NCBI GenBank assembly: GCA_016800925.1
Contig: JABCPU010001144.1
Coordinates: 1-14,680 of the forward strand
Direction of reading: 5' to 3'
Length of the DNA stretch: 14,680 nt
Source of the DNA: Suillus spraguei
Taxonomy: Eukaryota > Basidiomycota > Agaricomycetes > Boletales > Suillaceae
Under the pieces are notes generated by a model. The model searched no databases, was not told where the DNA came from, and was given only the letters and a program-made list of their open reading frames with translations. Position numbers and translations under genes: made by a program. Positions 1 to 9,564 of this stretch are shown one piece after another (position 1 is the first letter of the stretch; the number at the start of each line of letters is the position of its first letter).

Positions 1-660
1 GAGTAATGCCCCTTATTTCAGAGGATAGGTATATGTCTGAAGGTCCAGAAGTGGTCGCGTGATGGATCCAAACATCCGAAGGTTATCCGGAATGTGGAGA
101 TGGAATGAGGAATAAGGCTAGTCTCAGAACGAGTTCCTAACTAGAAACTAACAGAGGTAGACTACCCAAAGGTAGAGTCAGAGATATAGACTATGGGAAT
201 CAATCCTAAGTCTTGGAAGATGACCAGAGCTGGAAGTAACTCAAGTCTGGAGGAACAGAATGAGCAGAATCTAAGATGATATCCAAGCTAAGGTTCTACA
301 GAGATTTACAAGTGGTTTATATACTGTAAGTAACTAGCATGGATAATCAATGAGTCTGGGACTGAGGGCTATGTACAATGTATAACAGAAGTCTATTAGT
401 TAATGCACAGCGGATCAATAAGCATGAGTTGGAAATGAGACATAGGTAACAGATCAATAAGCCGGAAGGAAATATACATAGCCAGAATACCAGAGACAGG
501 AGGATTGCCAAAAGGAGGTAGACACAGATGTCCACAAGGGAGTTAGAGTGCGAGAAGTAGGGACTTTTGGATGGGTGGTCTGGACAGGATCTGTGGACTG
601 GATGGAAGTAGGATTGATCGGAGCTGATCAGATCTGAGATCAGATGTATGGTATATGACA
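1..660 (-). mobile_element. Unassigned flank, possibly part of a minus-strand LTR
   Basis: No convincing gene is visible here; the longest minus-strand open frame has no recognisable motif. Read on the minus strand, the segment has some features of an LTR. It starts with TGTCATATACC at 660, right where homology to the nuclease pseudogene begins. A TATATAAA box lies at 323-316, and a pyrimidine-rich stretch follows. A short inverted repeat, CTGATC/GATCAG, lies at 624-643, and GATCAATAAG occurs twice (413-422, 452-461). No second LTR copy, primer-binding site or target duplication can be seen inside the window, so the call is an inference. It could equally be ordinary intergenic DNA. Confidence 0.25.
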
Positions 661-673
661 AGGAGCTGGAAAG

Positions 674-1920
674 TTGCCAGAGCTGCGGACACTGTTCTTT
701 CAACTGCGGACACTACTGAAGCTGCCGTTGCATGTGGTCTTTGTATTTGATGGCCTTGAGTGCTTGCCAGACAAAGGTCGCAAGGTTAGAAGTAGCCACC
801 GCTGGCTCACTCGCGACTTCCAGCGCATGCTGGAGTTGTTCGGCTTTCACTGGACTGAAGTATGTTCCCTCTCCCTCACAATGTCACCATCTCACCAGTG
901 TCATACCAGGCCCAAGCGAAGCTGAAGCAGAATTGGCTGCCATGAATGTTCACGGTGTCATTGATGCTGTGATGACTGAGGACAGTGATATCTTGATCTT
1001 TGGAGCTCCGTGCATCATTAGAAGGTATGCTGCCATTTTTCTGTTGATGTGCTGCCATTGATTCTTGTTAGTGCGAAAAAATGACAAAGACTATCTCAAC
1101 GTCCAGGTATTCATGGAGGATGGCCTTGAACATGGCTACTCATTAATCCGAGGAGACCGGCTGCTAATTGCCCTGCTTGCAGGTGGTGATTATGATGAGG
1201 GAGTGCCTGGCTGTAGTATTGAAATTGCACACAAGGTGGTGCTGCACAGTAAAATTGGCCAGATGATGCTCAATGCATTCCTGTCGATGACACCAGGTGA
1301 ATTTCTGAGCAGGCTAAGGAGCTTGTTGACGATCTATGTACCCTACTTTCTACTGATCCTTACAACTTCCTTGAGCGCAGGTACAAGGCAGTTGCAGACT
1401 GCATTCCTCATGGTTTCCCTCAGCATGCAGTGGTCAGCAAGTATGTTCACACTCTCACATCTTTTTTGGCTGCTGGGGATGGTGTGGTGGCACTGCCCTG
1501 GGACATCTCCTTCTACCAACCAGATCTCGCAAGTCTCACAGACTTTTGCTGTCAGCATTTAGGCTGGGAGGATGATGCAATCATCGAGAAGATGTATGGG
1601 GGTGTATGGGAAGGTGCCTATCTGCGTGCTTTATGCAAGGTAAGCAGCACCAGTGTGTTTGTAGGCAGTCGCTAACTTGAATTTTAGTTGCCATAGCAGT
1701 CAGCAGACCAGGCAGACCTTCAACTGAAGTTCAAAGTTGTTTCTCAGTCGACTCTTATGGCATTGAGGCACGACCTTAAAGTTTATAGTATTCAGGTTGA
1801 CTGCCGGCATTTAGGGCGCAATACTCTGGGAAACGCTACTCCTGGAAAAAAAAAGCTTCTTGGACCTACACCAAGTGGCACCCCGAATAGGACCCCAAAA
1901 ACAAAATTTTCAACATCGCG
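674..1920 (+). pseudogene. XPG/GEN1-like flap endonuclease pseudogene (5'-truncated)
   Basis: This is a relic of a structure-specific nuclease of the XPG/FEN1/GEN1 family, whose working members cut branched DNA in the nucleus. Conserved blocks appear in order: PELRTLFFQL and VVFVFDG (end of the XPG N region, 674-760); EAEAELAAMNVHGVIDAVMTEDSD (XPG-I, 918-990, acidic metal-binding residues still present); and GGDYDEGVPG (helix-hairpin-helix region, from about 1182). An alpha-helical tail runs to about 1638. Three basidiomycete-sized introns fit: 860-909, 1025-1071 and 1640-1687. The joins at the first two introns are out of phase, the frame changes again near 1305 (frame of 1071 to frame of 1430), and a TAG interrupts the last exon at 1694-1696. 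The N-terminal metal-binding part is absent. The right boundary is soft: a run of nine A at 1846-1854 lets two frames read on before the LINE. Family assignment is confident; loss of function is inferred from the lesions. Confidence 0.8.
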
Positions 1921-2017
1921 CTCAACAGCGCAAATGATGCCCACAGGCGTCTAAGTATCTCTCTGAAATCTTTATAAAACTCAAAAACATAAACATAGAT
2001 ATCAAAAACAGACCAAT

Positions 2018-3880
2018 ATGCCCGCAACAAAGGGAGTGAAGACCGGGACCACTGGTTCAAACATCATCTCCCCCTCTGCAGGCCCAGCTACCTGACAGTC
2101 AATGAAAATCCTGTTAACACAGAAAGAAATCAAAGCAATGTCTAACCAAGTGAACGATTATACATCAGCAGAAAAATACCTCAAAAAAACCTTCTCAGCC
2201 TCCCTGACGAGACCTTTACCCTAGCTCACGTAACATCTATTTTATTTCAGATAATGCAAATGCGTGACACTATCCCTCTCCCTGTCACTACCACCATACG
2301 TGCAGCTGCATACATCCTCAAAAAGCACACTGCCTGTGAAATGGCAACGGAGGTAGCAAAAAAAATTTCAGACACCCTCACCCCATGCATCATCGAACAC
2401 GTCGTGGGGGCCATAGCACCACAGATGGCAAAGTTACTAACCACCTCTGACCTACTCTTGAGTACCCTAGATCGAACAGAGGCAGTCCGCAAAGCTTTAG
2501 CAAATGACAGAGATGAAATGGACGACAGGCTACAGATCTCAGCAACATGTATCGAAACAGTAGCCAACGAACTCCACGCATCAGTAGAAGACTGCCAGAA
2601 TGCCTTAAAACTCCTCTCCCCATCATTGGACACCACCCAAAAATGCCTCAACACTCTATCAACCCAACTCCTGACCCAACACACACCTACCCAACATGAC
2701 AATGACAATGTCGACATGGAGATTGGCACCACTCAGAACCAACGCCAAACATACAGCTCCATTGTGGCCGCCAACTTGACCCCATCCATTGATAAAGCCA
2801 TCAGAAGAGCAGCTATCTGTGCGCGGGAAATCCTGCTCGATCCCACGCCAGGCAACAACCTCTTCCCACCAGACACTCAGCATGCCGACATGGTCAAGAA
2901 AATGAAGGCAGCCCTCACCAACATCTGCAAGCCAGACACCCCCGTTGGGGACATCAGATCTGTCACCATGCTACACAATGGAAGCTTCATAATTGAACTC
3001 GAGACTGAATCCCTAGCATCCTGGCTCCATGAAACGACAAGCAAAGAAGCTCTAATTGCACACTTCAGAAACACAGTATCATTTCGCACTTGTACTTACC
3101 CTATCATCGCTGAATACCTCCCCATCCAGCTCCAAATCCAGGAGACGCCTTCCTCCGCTCAGTCGAGCAAGACAACAATCTCCTGACCAACTCAATTGTA
3201 TCTACTCGCTGGATCAAGCCACCCCAGCACAGATCAGCAACCCAACACAAGGCCTTCGCATTGATTCACATCGCATACCCCCATACAGCAAACCTCATCC
3301 TCAAAGAAGGCATCTGCATCCAAAATGAATGCATCACAGTCCGCAAGGACAAACGTAAACTCATTCGATGTGCTAAATGTCAGCATTACAGACATATAGC
3401 ACGAAACTGCTCTGCGACACTCACTATGCAGCACCTGCAGCAACCAACATGCACCACAGAATGTACCTCCTGCAACACGATATGTACCAACTGCCAAATC
3501 ACCACCATGCCAGTGGAACTGAACTTGCCCTGACTTCATCTGACATGCAAATCATAATGAAAGATTCCTGAAAACCATGCCTTACTACCCAATGGAACTG
3601 TCCTGGACCCATGTCAACCAGCCTCCTCGTTCGACTCCGACCACATACCCAGCACCCCGCAAAGCTCATCTCCCTGGCAAAAGGGAACCAAGCAATCAAC
3701 CATCACCTTCCAACCAGTACCCCTCAAACCCCTCAAATCCTCAGTCTCCTATTCTCGCTGACCTCATCGGTCGTCTAGGCTCTGCCCCAATTCAAACTTC
3801 TCTGACTCCACCAACCCTACTAATCCCACTAACTCATCTTCTTCCCCCACAGCTAGCACCCCCCAGCCCATGTCCCATGT
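2018..3880 (+). pseudogene. LINE ORF1 (gag-like RNA-binding protein), broken
   Basis: ORF1 products of LINEs bind the element RNA and form the ribonucleoprotein. The likely start is the ATG at 2018, followed by lysine- and threonine-rich codons. A TGA lies at 2093-2095, and the frame changes near 2200 into the long stretch 2254-3186. That stretch contains the conserved alpha-helical block and the YSSIVAAN segment. Another frame change near 3150 leads into VEQDNNLLTNSIVSTRWIKP and a clean CX2CX4HX4C knuckle at 3369-3410. Remnants of a second and third knuckle follow in three different frames (3411-3530). TGA codons at 3520-3522 and 3541-3543 sit where related proteins carry Arg (WN-R-TCP). The proline- and serine-rich tail (3577-3880) is in the same frame as the start of ORF2. 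Family call is firm; exact ends are approximate. Confidence 0.75.
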
Positions 3881-4730
3881 CTGAACACAGAAACGAACCC
3901 ACCATCTGTCTACACATATGGCAGCAAAATCTCAACAATTCTATGGTTGCTCAGGCCTCCCTTCTCAACAGTCCCAGCATCTGCAAATGGGACATTATCC
4001 TTATTCAAGAACCGCACATTAATTTTCTCAGAAACACATCCACCAACCACCACTGGCATGTAATATACCGACCCAACACTTCACTCACCCGCATCAATGA
4101 ACCCCACCATTATGTTAATCAGGCATCTCTAGACACTAATTTATGGAAACAGATTCCTTTCCCCTCTTTGGACGTCACCCTCCTTCAGCTATCTGGCCCA
4201 TACAGCAAATGCACCATCTTCAATATCTACAACAACTGTCATTCTCAATCAATGCTCGAAATGCTCGATACATTATCGAAAGCAATATCGCGACCCTATG
4301 TCCAATGATCAACAACCACGTACTATGAATGGGAGACTTCAACCATCACCACCCGCTATGGGAAGAAATGCGCAATTGCCATTTATTCAATTATACTGCC
4401 GCTAATCCTCTCATTGATTTGATCACTAACTATGGTATGATACAGCTACTACCCGCCAACATCCCAACACTCCAATCCACCAGTACTGGTAATTGGACAA
4501 GGCCAGATAATGTCTTCGGCACAGAACAACTCCTCAACACCATCATCACCTGCACCACAGTGCCAGAACTCAGAGGCCTGAAGACTGACCACATACCCAT
4601 ACACCTTGTCCTTGATCTGGAAATGCCATGTGCTGACACCACACCACAGAGAAATTGGAGAGAAGTCAAATGGGAACATTTGATAAGCACCTCCAAAACC
4701 TACTCTCTCCCCACCCTCCCCAGCCTCTAG
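3881..4730 (+). pseudogene. LINE ORF2, endonuclease domain (broken)
   Basis: This is the N-terminal AP-endonuclease-like domain of ORF2, which in active LINEs nicks the target DNA to start target-primed reverse transcription. Visible landmarks are WQQNLNNS (Asn motif, about 3920), LIQEPHINFL (catalytic Glu codon 4009-4011), FNIYNNC (about 4220), GDFNHHHPLW (catalytic Asp, 4332-4361), NWTRPDNVF and TDHIPI (catalytic Asp-His, 4584-4592). The metal-binding and catalytic residues all survive, but the protein is split. A frame change occurs between about 4265 and 4300. A TGA at 4326-4328, just before MGDFN, replaces what is normally Trp. A further frame change near 4672 moves the reading into the next segment. 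ORF2 may start at or near the MSEH codons at about 3877. Confidence 0.75.
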
Positions 4731-5668
4731 CCACTGGCGAGGAATTCCAGATCGCCACTCGTAGATTAATGGATGCCATCACTGCAACCATCAACACCCA
4801 CGTCCCACTAACGAAACCATGCCCTCACTCTAAACGGTGGTGGACACAGGGAACTCTCTACATTGCACAAAAATGTCAATCGCCTCAGCCACTTATCCTA
4901 CCAAATGCGTGCCCTGCCTCTACACAAATCCCACAAGAACTCAAGGCCCTCAAGAATGAATACACAGAATCTATCACCTCAAGAAGCAGCAACATTGGAC
5001 CAATAGGCTCGAAGACCTAGAAGGCAATGACATCTGGATGGCCAATTATATGTAATGTCCAACCCAGGGACGGCAGTAAGACACGAGTCCCAACGTTGAT
5101 TGTCAAACACCCAGACAGTTCATCTACCGAGGCATCACTAACCACAAGAAGAGCACCTTAATCGCTGACACATTCTTCCCTCCTCCTCTTACTAACCATG
5201 TTCCACCAGATTATGACTACCCAGACCCAGTCTCCCCACACACCCCATTCACAGCAGACCAACTCTCCTGAGCCATCACCAACCTCAGCGGATACAAGGC
5301 CCCAGGCCCAGATGGAATTTGTAACATAGTTTTCAAGCGCTGCATCAACGCTAATCCCACACCTCTCTATATATTCAATGTGTCTTCTCCCACAAGACAT
5401 ACTATGAACCCTGGCGACGCTTCACCACTGTGGTCCTTCACAAACCTGGCAAACCTTCCTACGCAGTCCCCAAGGCTTACAGACCCATGCATTACTGAAT
5501 ACTACATGCAAACTCCTCACCGCAGTCGTGGCAGAACAATAACCTACACCCTAGAACACCATAACCTCCTACCAAACACGCACTTTGGCGGCAGGCCAAG
5601 CCGCTCCACCACCGATTCCCTCCACCTTCTCGAAGCCACCATCAAAGATGCTGTCTTCTTAGATAGAT
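4672..5668 (+). pseudogene. LINE ORF2, linker and N-terminal reverse transcriptase (truncated)
   Basis: This continues ORF2 after a frame change near 4672. The linker carries the KRWWT block (about 4836) and, in another frame, KKQQHWTNRLEDLEGND (about 4980-5030), typical of the region before the RT. The RT fingers are recognisable: KAPGPDGI (5296-5319), TYYEPWRRFTTVVLHKPGKP (about 5397-5455, in a different frame), AVPKAYRP, then EHHNLLPNTHFGGRP and RSTTDSLHLLE (about 5552-5637). A TGA at 5269-5271 sits where Arg is expected, and there are several more stops and frame shifts. The homology ends with DAVFLDR and a stop at 5668-5670. The FLD may be what is left of motif A after a small deletion. 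The catalytic FADD box and everything downstream are absent. Confidence 0.75.
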
Positions 5669-6323
5669 GATCTATAGATAAACACCTATAAAACCAAATA
5701 TCTCCACGGTCAGTGATTTAGACAAATACCAATGACTGATAATGTTGTTGTACGTGGGTGGCTGTTTATGTTCCCCAGGCTACGGTCAGCAAATGAGTCA
5801 CTTCTGTGAGATCAGCAAACTCTTGGACAATAACAAAGATTCTCAAAACAACTAAACTTCAAAGAAAAACACAGAAGTCAAACAAACTAAGAAACAGAAG
5901 TAACTGGCCAAATTTACTCTCTCCAATGGAATGCAGGTGTTTTGCAACTACTGTGCTACTGCAATTTGTGGGAAGTTACAACAATCACCTTCTCAGACAA
6001 GCAGGTAGAATCACTGGTCAAGACTGATCACTACTTCAGAGATCTTCTAGCTTACTATTGAACCTGCTGCCAAGGAACTCACTATGAGTATTGAGCAGTT
6101 AGCAGGAATGGATGTCCTTGGATTTCAATACCAAGTCCCCTTTCAATAACTAGAGTCTATCAGTCAGTGAAGACCTTAACTCAGTATTGCTACTCAGATG
6201 TGTGAGATAGAGTGTTGCTGTCAACCTCTGAAGTCTCTCCCACTAAGCTACTCTGGCCTTAGATGGACTAAAGAGACAACACAAATATCAGAAACACAAG
6301 GACACTTAGCACCAACAAACTTT

Positions 6324-6472
6324 GAAAGAAAGAGAGAGACCAGTAATCAAAGAAAAAGAAGAAAAGAGAAAGATTCAAAAGAAACAGAAGCAAGGAAACA
6401 GACAACAGAGAAAGAAAAACAGAGAGAAAGATGATGAAAGAAACTAGAATGAATTTGCCAAAGAAAAAAAAA
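6324..6472 (+). repeat. Purine-rich (A/G) low-complexity tract
   Basis: About 150 bases are almost entirely A and G on the plus strand, with runs such as GAAAGAAAGAGAGAGA and a final run of nine A. It is simple sequence rather than a coding region; the open frames here are produced by the composition. Confidence 0.8.
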
Positions 6473-6477
6473 TTGTT

Positions 6478-6543
6478 GTCTTGCTGGTTGTCAGACACAG
6501 TGAGCTCAGGGTCTTGCTAGTTGTTGAGCACAGTGAGCTCAAG
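6478..6543 (+). repeat. Tandem duplication of a 33-base unit
   Basis: Two directly adjacent 33-base copies (6478-6510 and 6511-6543) both begin GTCTTGCT and share CACAGTGAGCTCA. By eye they differ at six positions, all of them transitions (G/A or C/T), with no gap. Confidence 0.85.
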
Positions 6544-7959
6544 GTAGTGCTATCTCACAGAGTAGACTTCCAATCTTACTGTTGTTGACAATGTTCTTGA
6601 CAGTGTACTGATACAGCTGGTCACACTTCACTCTCATTTATATTTCTGAGGGGGAGAAAATCTCTCTCTTATTGACAAAAAGGTGGGTATTATATAGACA
6701 AAATGAATGGCTATGCTACTGTTTTCCCACATTTTGTAGGGGTGCTGACCTACCCTATTTATTGAATATTGTCATAGTTGATTTGTAATATGCTCAAGGG
6801 TGTGAGAAAAAGTCATGTGGGATATCAATGGCTATGCATAAATTTGAGATCAGGTGACTATTAGTGGCTATCCTAGGAGGAATATCAATTATGTAATATT
6901 TGAAGCATAAATTTGCACTTTTTGTAGATGCATAGAAATGACGCGAGTGAATCATGGTGGGTTTCATGGGTTTCTCTGCATGGTAACTCTATGTAATTAT
7001 TTTGCTGGGGTCACCTGACATCTTATGAAGTAGTTTCTGTAGCCAAACATACATAAACACAACCATGAAAAATGAATTAGAAATAATAAGCAAAACTTTT
7101 ACGAGCAAAAAGAAACTTTCGATTCTGAGTCATGGATTGATTTCTGAATAGAGGAACACTAAGCTATTATAGTCCTGGTACTATTTGTCAGCTGCAGTAG
7201 TGCTTAGTTAGCCATGCACCAGACCAGTTTGGTGCGTGTCAGCATTTGAAGAAAAAGGTGTATAGTACTTTAGCGGTGCACGGTATTCCTTGTCCAATCG
7301 ATATAGTCCTTTGTTCCATAATAAAAGTCTGTGCACTTGTTAGCACAAAACATATGTAAGTGATGCTGTGTGGGCGTGCATTTGAAAGTGTGAAACTGAT
7401 CGCCAGACGAAACCCAGGGTAAAACAGAGACTATTGTACGTGTGTGGTATTCTTTTCTTTGTTTTTATGATCAAGTGACGAGGGTGGTATTAGTGAATGT
7501 CGGTGGCGGTAGGGTAATGAATGATGCCATTGGGTTTGCTGCTGGCAGGTATATGTACTTGGGTCTTTGACACTTGACTTCTGGGGTTAGCTTCTTCGTC
7601 TGCAATGGGAACTGCGTGATCTGCATTTGTACTGCCGTAGCGCTATGCTGGCATGTGATGGCCTGTGGTACTGTGGGACAATAGTTGGCGGACAACTAGC
7701 AGGCAGTAGGCTGTGCTTCGTCATCTGCTGCAAGAATGTATGCTGGTAGCCAATAATAAACCTTCTAGCCACGGTAAGGCTAGGAACACAGTATGGCCTG
7801 GTAAGACCATCGTTTTTGCATACTAATGCAGTGGTCGACACACGGCAGTAGGCACGTGCGGTCTGCGAGTTCAGCTGAATAGCTCCTATGGTGAATGTTT
7901 CTTTAGATGTCAGCTGTAAACAAGCAGTAACAGTTTGAGTGGTAAATGTTGCTTCTGCG

Positions 7960-7964
7960 GTATG
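7960..7964 (+). repeat. Target-site duplication, left copy (GTATG)
   Basis: GTATG directly precedes the TGTTAC end of the solo LTR and matches the five bases directly after its GTAACA end. Five bases is the usual duplication length for Ty3/gypsy integrases in fungi. Confidence 0.9.
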
Positions 7965-8429
7965 TGTTACAGTTGTACGTGCCCTTATTCATTTTCCCTT
8001 CTTGTATATCATGTCACATGACTTTGACTCATATGCTCAATGCGTTTGTACAACACATGCCTTCCTTATTAGGATACGCAGTTATATTCTTACGGTTACT
8101 TGGTCTGTGCGCACATCTATACTTATATAAGCACAGTGTACTTGTAGAAGATTCTTTACTTTAATCTTACTGGGTTTTACCTGGAATCTCCTTCACTTAG
8201 GTCTCCAACCTAAGTCGTCTTGAATCATCTCTAAGTCTAAGCACTCCTTAGCCTTAGTCTCTATTCTTGCAGAACCTCTTAGACTTGTCTTTGAGGCCGA
8301 ACCCTTGATCGTACTTGGAACGTGTTCCTCGTACTTTCACCTTGTCCTCTTCTGGACATTGTAAGAACTTCCCAGCAGACCGGCTGTGTCTTTTCACTGT
8401 CGCTGGTGACGCCACCCCAGTTCGTAACA
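7965..8429 (+). mobile_element. Solo LTR of a Ty3/gypsy family
   Basis: This 465-base segment begins TGTTAC and ends GTAACA, a perfect 6-base terminal inverted repeat. It is a diverged copy of the LTR at 10161-10636: a 40-base block is identical (8228-8267 against 10436-10475), and by eye the half from 8158 on is about 90% identical. It is flanked by a perfect 5-base duplication, GTATG. No internal element sequence adjoins it, so it is a solo LTR, the usual product of recombination between the two LTRs of a full element. It lies in plus orientation inside the minus-strand gag-like ORF. A TATATAA box is at 8124-8130 and a likely transcript start at 8158. Confidence 0.9.
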
Positions 8430-8434
8430 GTATG
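8430..8434 (+). repeat. Target-site duplication, right copy (GTATG)
   Basis: GTATG directly follows the solo LTR and is identical to 7960-7964. Counting only one copy restores the reading frame of the minus-strand gag-like ORF. Confidence 0.9.
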
Positions 8435-9370
8435 CATTGGTGCTTCTACTATACTATACCTTTCCAGTGATACTTTCATAACTTCTTCGCTATTAGTGCT
8501 AGCGGTCTGCGGTACTTCGTCTTGTGAGCATTCAGGCTCCGTGACCGTCAAGAGTTCTGTCGGTAAAATATCAGTGCTAACCAAGTCAATTGCCGTTTCG
8601 TCTGTTTCTTCTAGCGAGCAGTATGCATCGCTGTCTGTATAAACGGTACAAAGTGTAGTGTCATCGGTATAGCATGGTCCATTCGGGGACAAAATTTCAT
8701 TGAGCGTTTGGACTGGCAAGGGTGCCATATCCTCGCATGGTAGTGCCATAGGTAGCATAGTGCTGTCTGTACTTGGTGCCATTAATGATTGCTGAACCGC
8801 TGGTGGTGCAGTATCTTCAAGTGGTAGCGATACTTGCTCAGCAGTAGTGATTTCCAATGCCGTAACTTGTTGCAGTACATCAGCGTCAGAGTGCTCAATA
8901 GCATCTCCCTGATAGGGGTCTGCCAGCAGAGCGACTGCTTCAGTGGTAACTGTGCGATTGAACATAATAGGACCACATTCTGGGTACAAGTGCAAAATAG
9001 CATTAGTGAAGTCTACAAAGCTGTTACCGTTGTATTTGTCAAGACATTCCCATACTTCTGCTTCATCAGGATCTGTGTAGCGTATAGCCACCTTGATGCA
9101 TGCTTTATCAGCAATGCCGGCCAAGTCTGCCAGCTCATCTACGGTAGCAAGGAATGTTAGCAATTCTCTTGAGTTACCATTGAAGTATGGTGCTGCTGCC
9201 ATGTGGCGCAATGGCATGCAAAATCTGTCAGACATACTATTAGTAGTGTAGCGGTGCGGTAATAACTGCGGTGACAAGCGTGCGGTAAGCGATTAAGACA
9301 AGAACAAAACTATACCAAAGGACCCCCTCGTGGTGGGCTCCAGTTGTAATGATACAATCTAGCCTGGGCT

Positions 9371-9428
9371 GTAGATAAACCACGGCCTAAGCCTAGTATG
9401 CGAGTCTTGCGCTCTACCTAGTCTGCTT
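9371..9428 (-). other. tRNA-like segment (possible tRNA relic or SINE head)
   Basis: On the minus strand, 9428-9402 reads AAGCAGACTAGG then TAGAGCGCAAGACTC, closely resembling the D arm and start of the anticodon arm of a eukaryotic tRNA (A-box TRGCNNARYNGG, about 10 of 12 positions). A weaker B-box-like GGTTTATCTAC lies at 9381-9371. The anticodon and T stems do not pair well, so it is not a functional tRNA gene. It may be a decayed tRNA copy or the head of a SINE. Read on the plus strand it would be complementary to an internal tRNA region, as in half-tRNA-primed elements, but no LTR adjoins it on the correct side. Confidence 0.35.
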
Positions 9429-9564
9429 CACTTGTGAAGGCAAGAATGTTCAACCCTAAAGGGAATGCTAAGCTAATATAGTTTGATAATGCCCAACCTG
9501 TGGTGCAAGAATGCCGTTGGAGGTAGCGAGATGCTAGCGGTGACCTCCAGTCCATGGGAAACTT

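Larger units (their letters stand above)
1960..5668 (+). mobile_element. Degenerate Tad1-like non-LTR retrotransposon (LINE), 3'-truncated
   Basis: Two ORFs lie in the usual order: a gag-like ORF1 with CCHC knuckles, then ORF2 with an AP-type endonuclease followed by a reverse transcriptase. No LTRs flank it. This architecture and the individual motifs match the Tad1-like LINEs of mushroom-forming fungi. The reading frame changes many times and several stops interrupt it, so it cannot be active. Recognisable RT sequence ends near 5668, just after the finger motifs and a possible FLD remnant of motif A. Motifs B-E, any RNase H domain, the 3' UTR and a poly(A) tail are missing. The 5' boundary is uncertain and is placed just after the last nuclease-like codons. 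Confidence 0.8.
5669..7470. other. Stretch without a recognisable gene
   Basis: No open frame with a recognisable motif was found on either strand. The segment is A/T-rich with a long purine tract and a 33-base tandem duplication (listed separately). Between 6700 and 6920 short motifs recur: ATGGCTATGC at about 6708 and 6828, a variant at about 6864, GCATAAATTTG twice (about 6836 and 6905), and ATATCAAT twice. A GAGGGGGAGAAAA run near 6650 resembles a polypurine tract, but no LTR could be delimited next to it. A short hairpin, GCACCA/TGGTGC, lies at 7216-7235. It may be the remains of another mobile element or plain intergenic DNA; nothing decides between these. Confidence 0.5.
7587..9235 (-). 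pseudogene. Gag-like ORF interrupted by a solo LTR
   Basis: The coding strand is minus. The likely start is the ATG at 9235-9233; an upstream TTG at 9277 is in frame but less plausible. Residues about 16-87 (APYFNGNSRELLTFLATVDE through ILHLYPEC) resemble the N-terminal gag domain of fungal Ty3/gypsy-type elements, a helical assembly domain. An acidic, Thr/Ser/Pro-rich middle follows. At codon 269 the frame meets the inserted LTR. As it stands, translation would run into the LTR and stop at 8279. Leaving out the LTR and one copy of the GTATG duplicate, the frame continues without a stop from 7959 to TAA at 7589-7587, 393 codons in all including the stop. No CCHC knuckle, protease or polymerase was found downstream. 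It could be a non-autonomous element, a pol-less fragment or a gag-derived host gene. Confidence 0.65.

Noticed and set aside
29..655. GGTATATG occurring at both ends of the first 660 bases as a target duplication
   Set aside because: It is not at the edges of any definable element and an 8-base match in A/T-rich DNA is weak evidence.
347..703. 118-codon minus-strand open frame with a hydrophobic stretch
   Set aside because: No recognisable motif; it overlaps the possible LTR and the start of the nuclease relic, and the hydrophobic look follows from T-rich composition on that strand.
5806..6060. Possible Cys-X2-Cys (BED-like) zinc finger remnant around FCNYCATAICG
   Set aside because: Only two Cys at the right spacing, no His pair, and stops in the same frame; too little to call a hAT-type transposon relic.
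6198..6498. Open frames on both strands through the purine tract
   Set aside because: Lys/Glu/Arg-rich on one strand and Leu/Phe/Ser-rich on the other, as expected from simple A/G sequence.
7216..7235. GCACCA/TGGTGC hairpin as a terminator or regulatory RNA
   Set aside because: A 6-base stem with an 8-base loop and no T-run or other context; such hairpins are common by chance.
8279..8429. C-terminal end of the minus-strand ORF inside the LTR
   Set aside because: These codons are LTR sequence read by chance after the insertion; the original continuation lies at 7959-7587.
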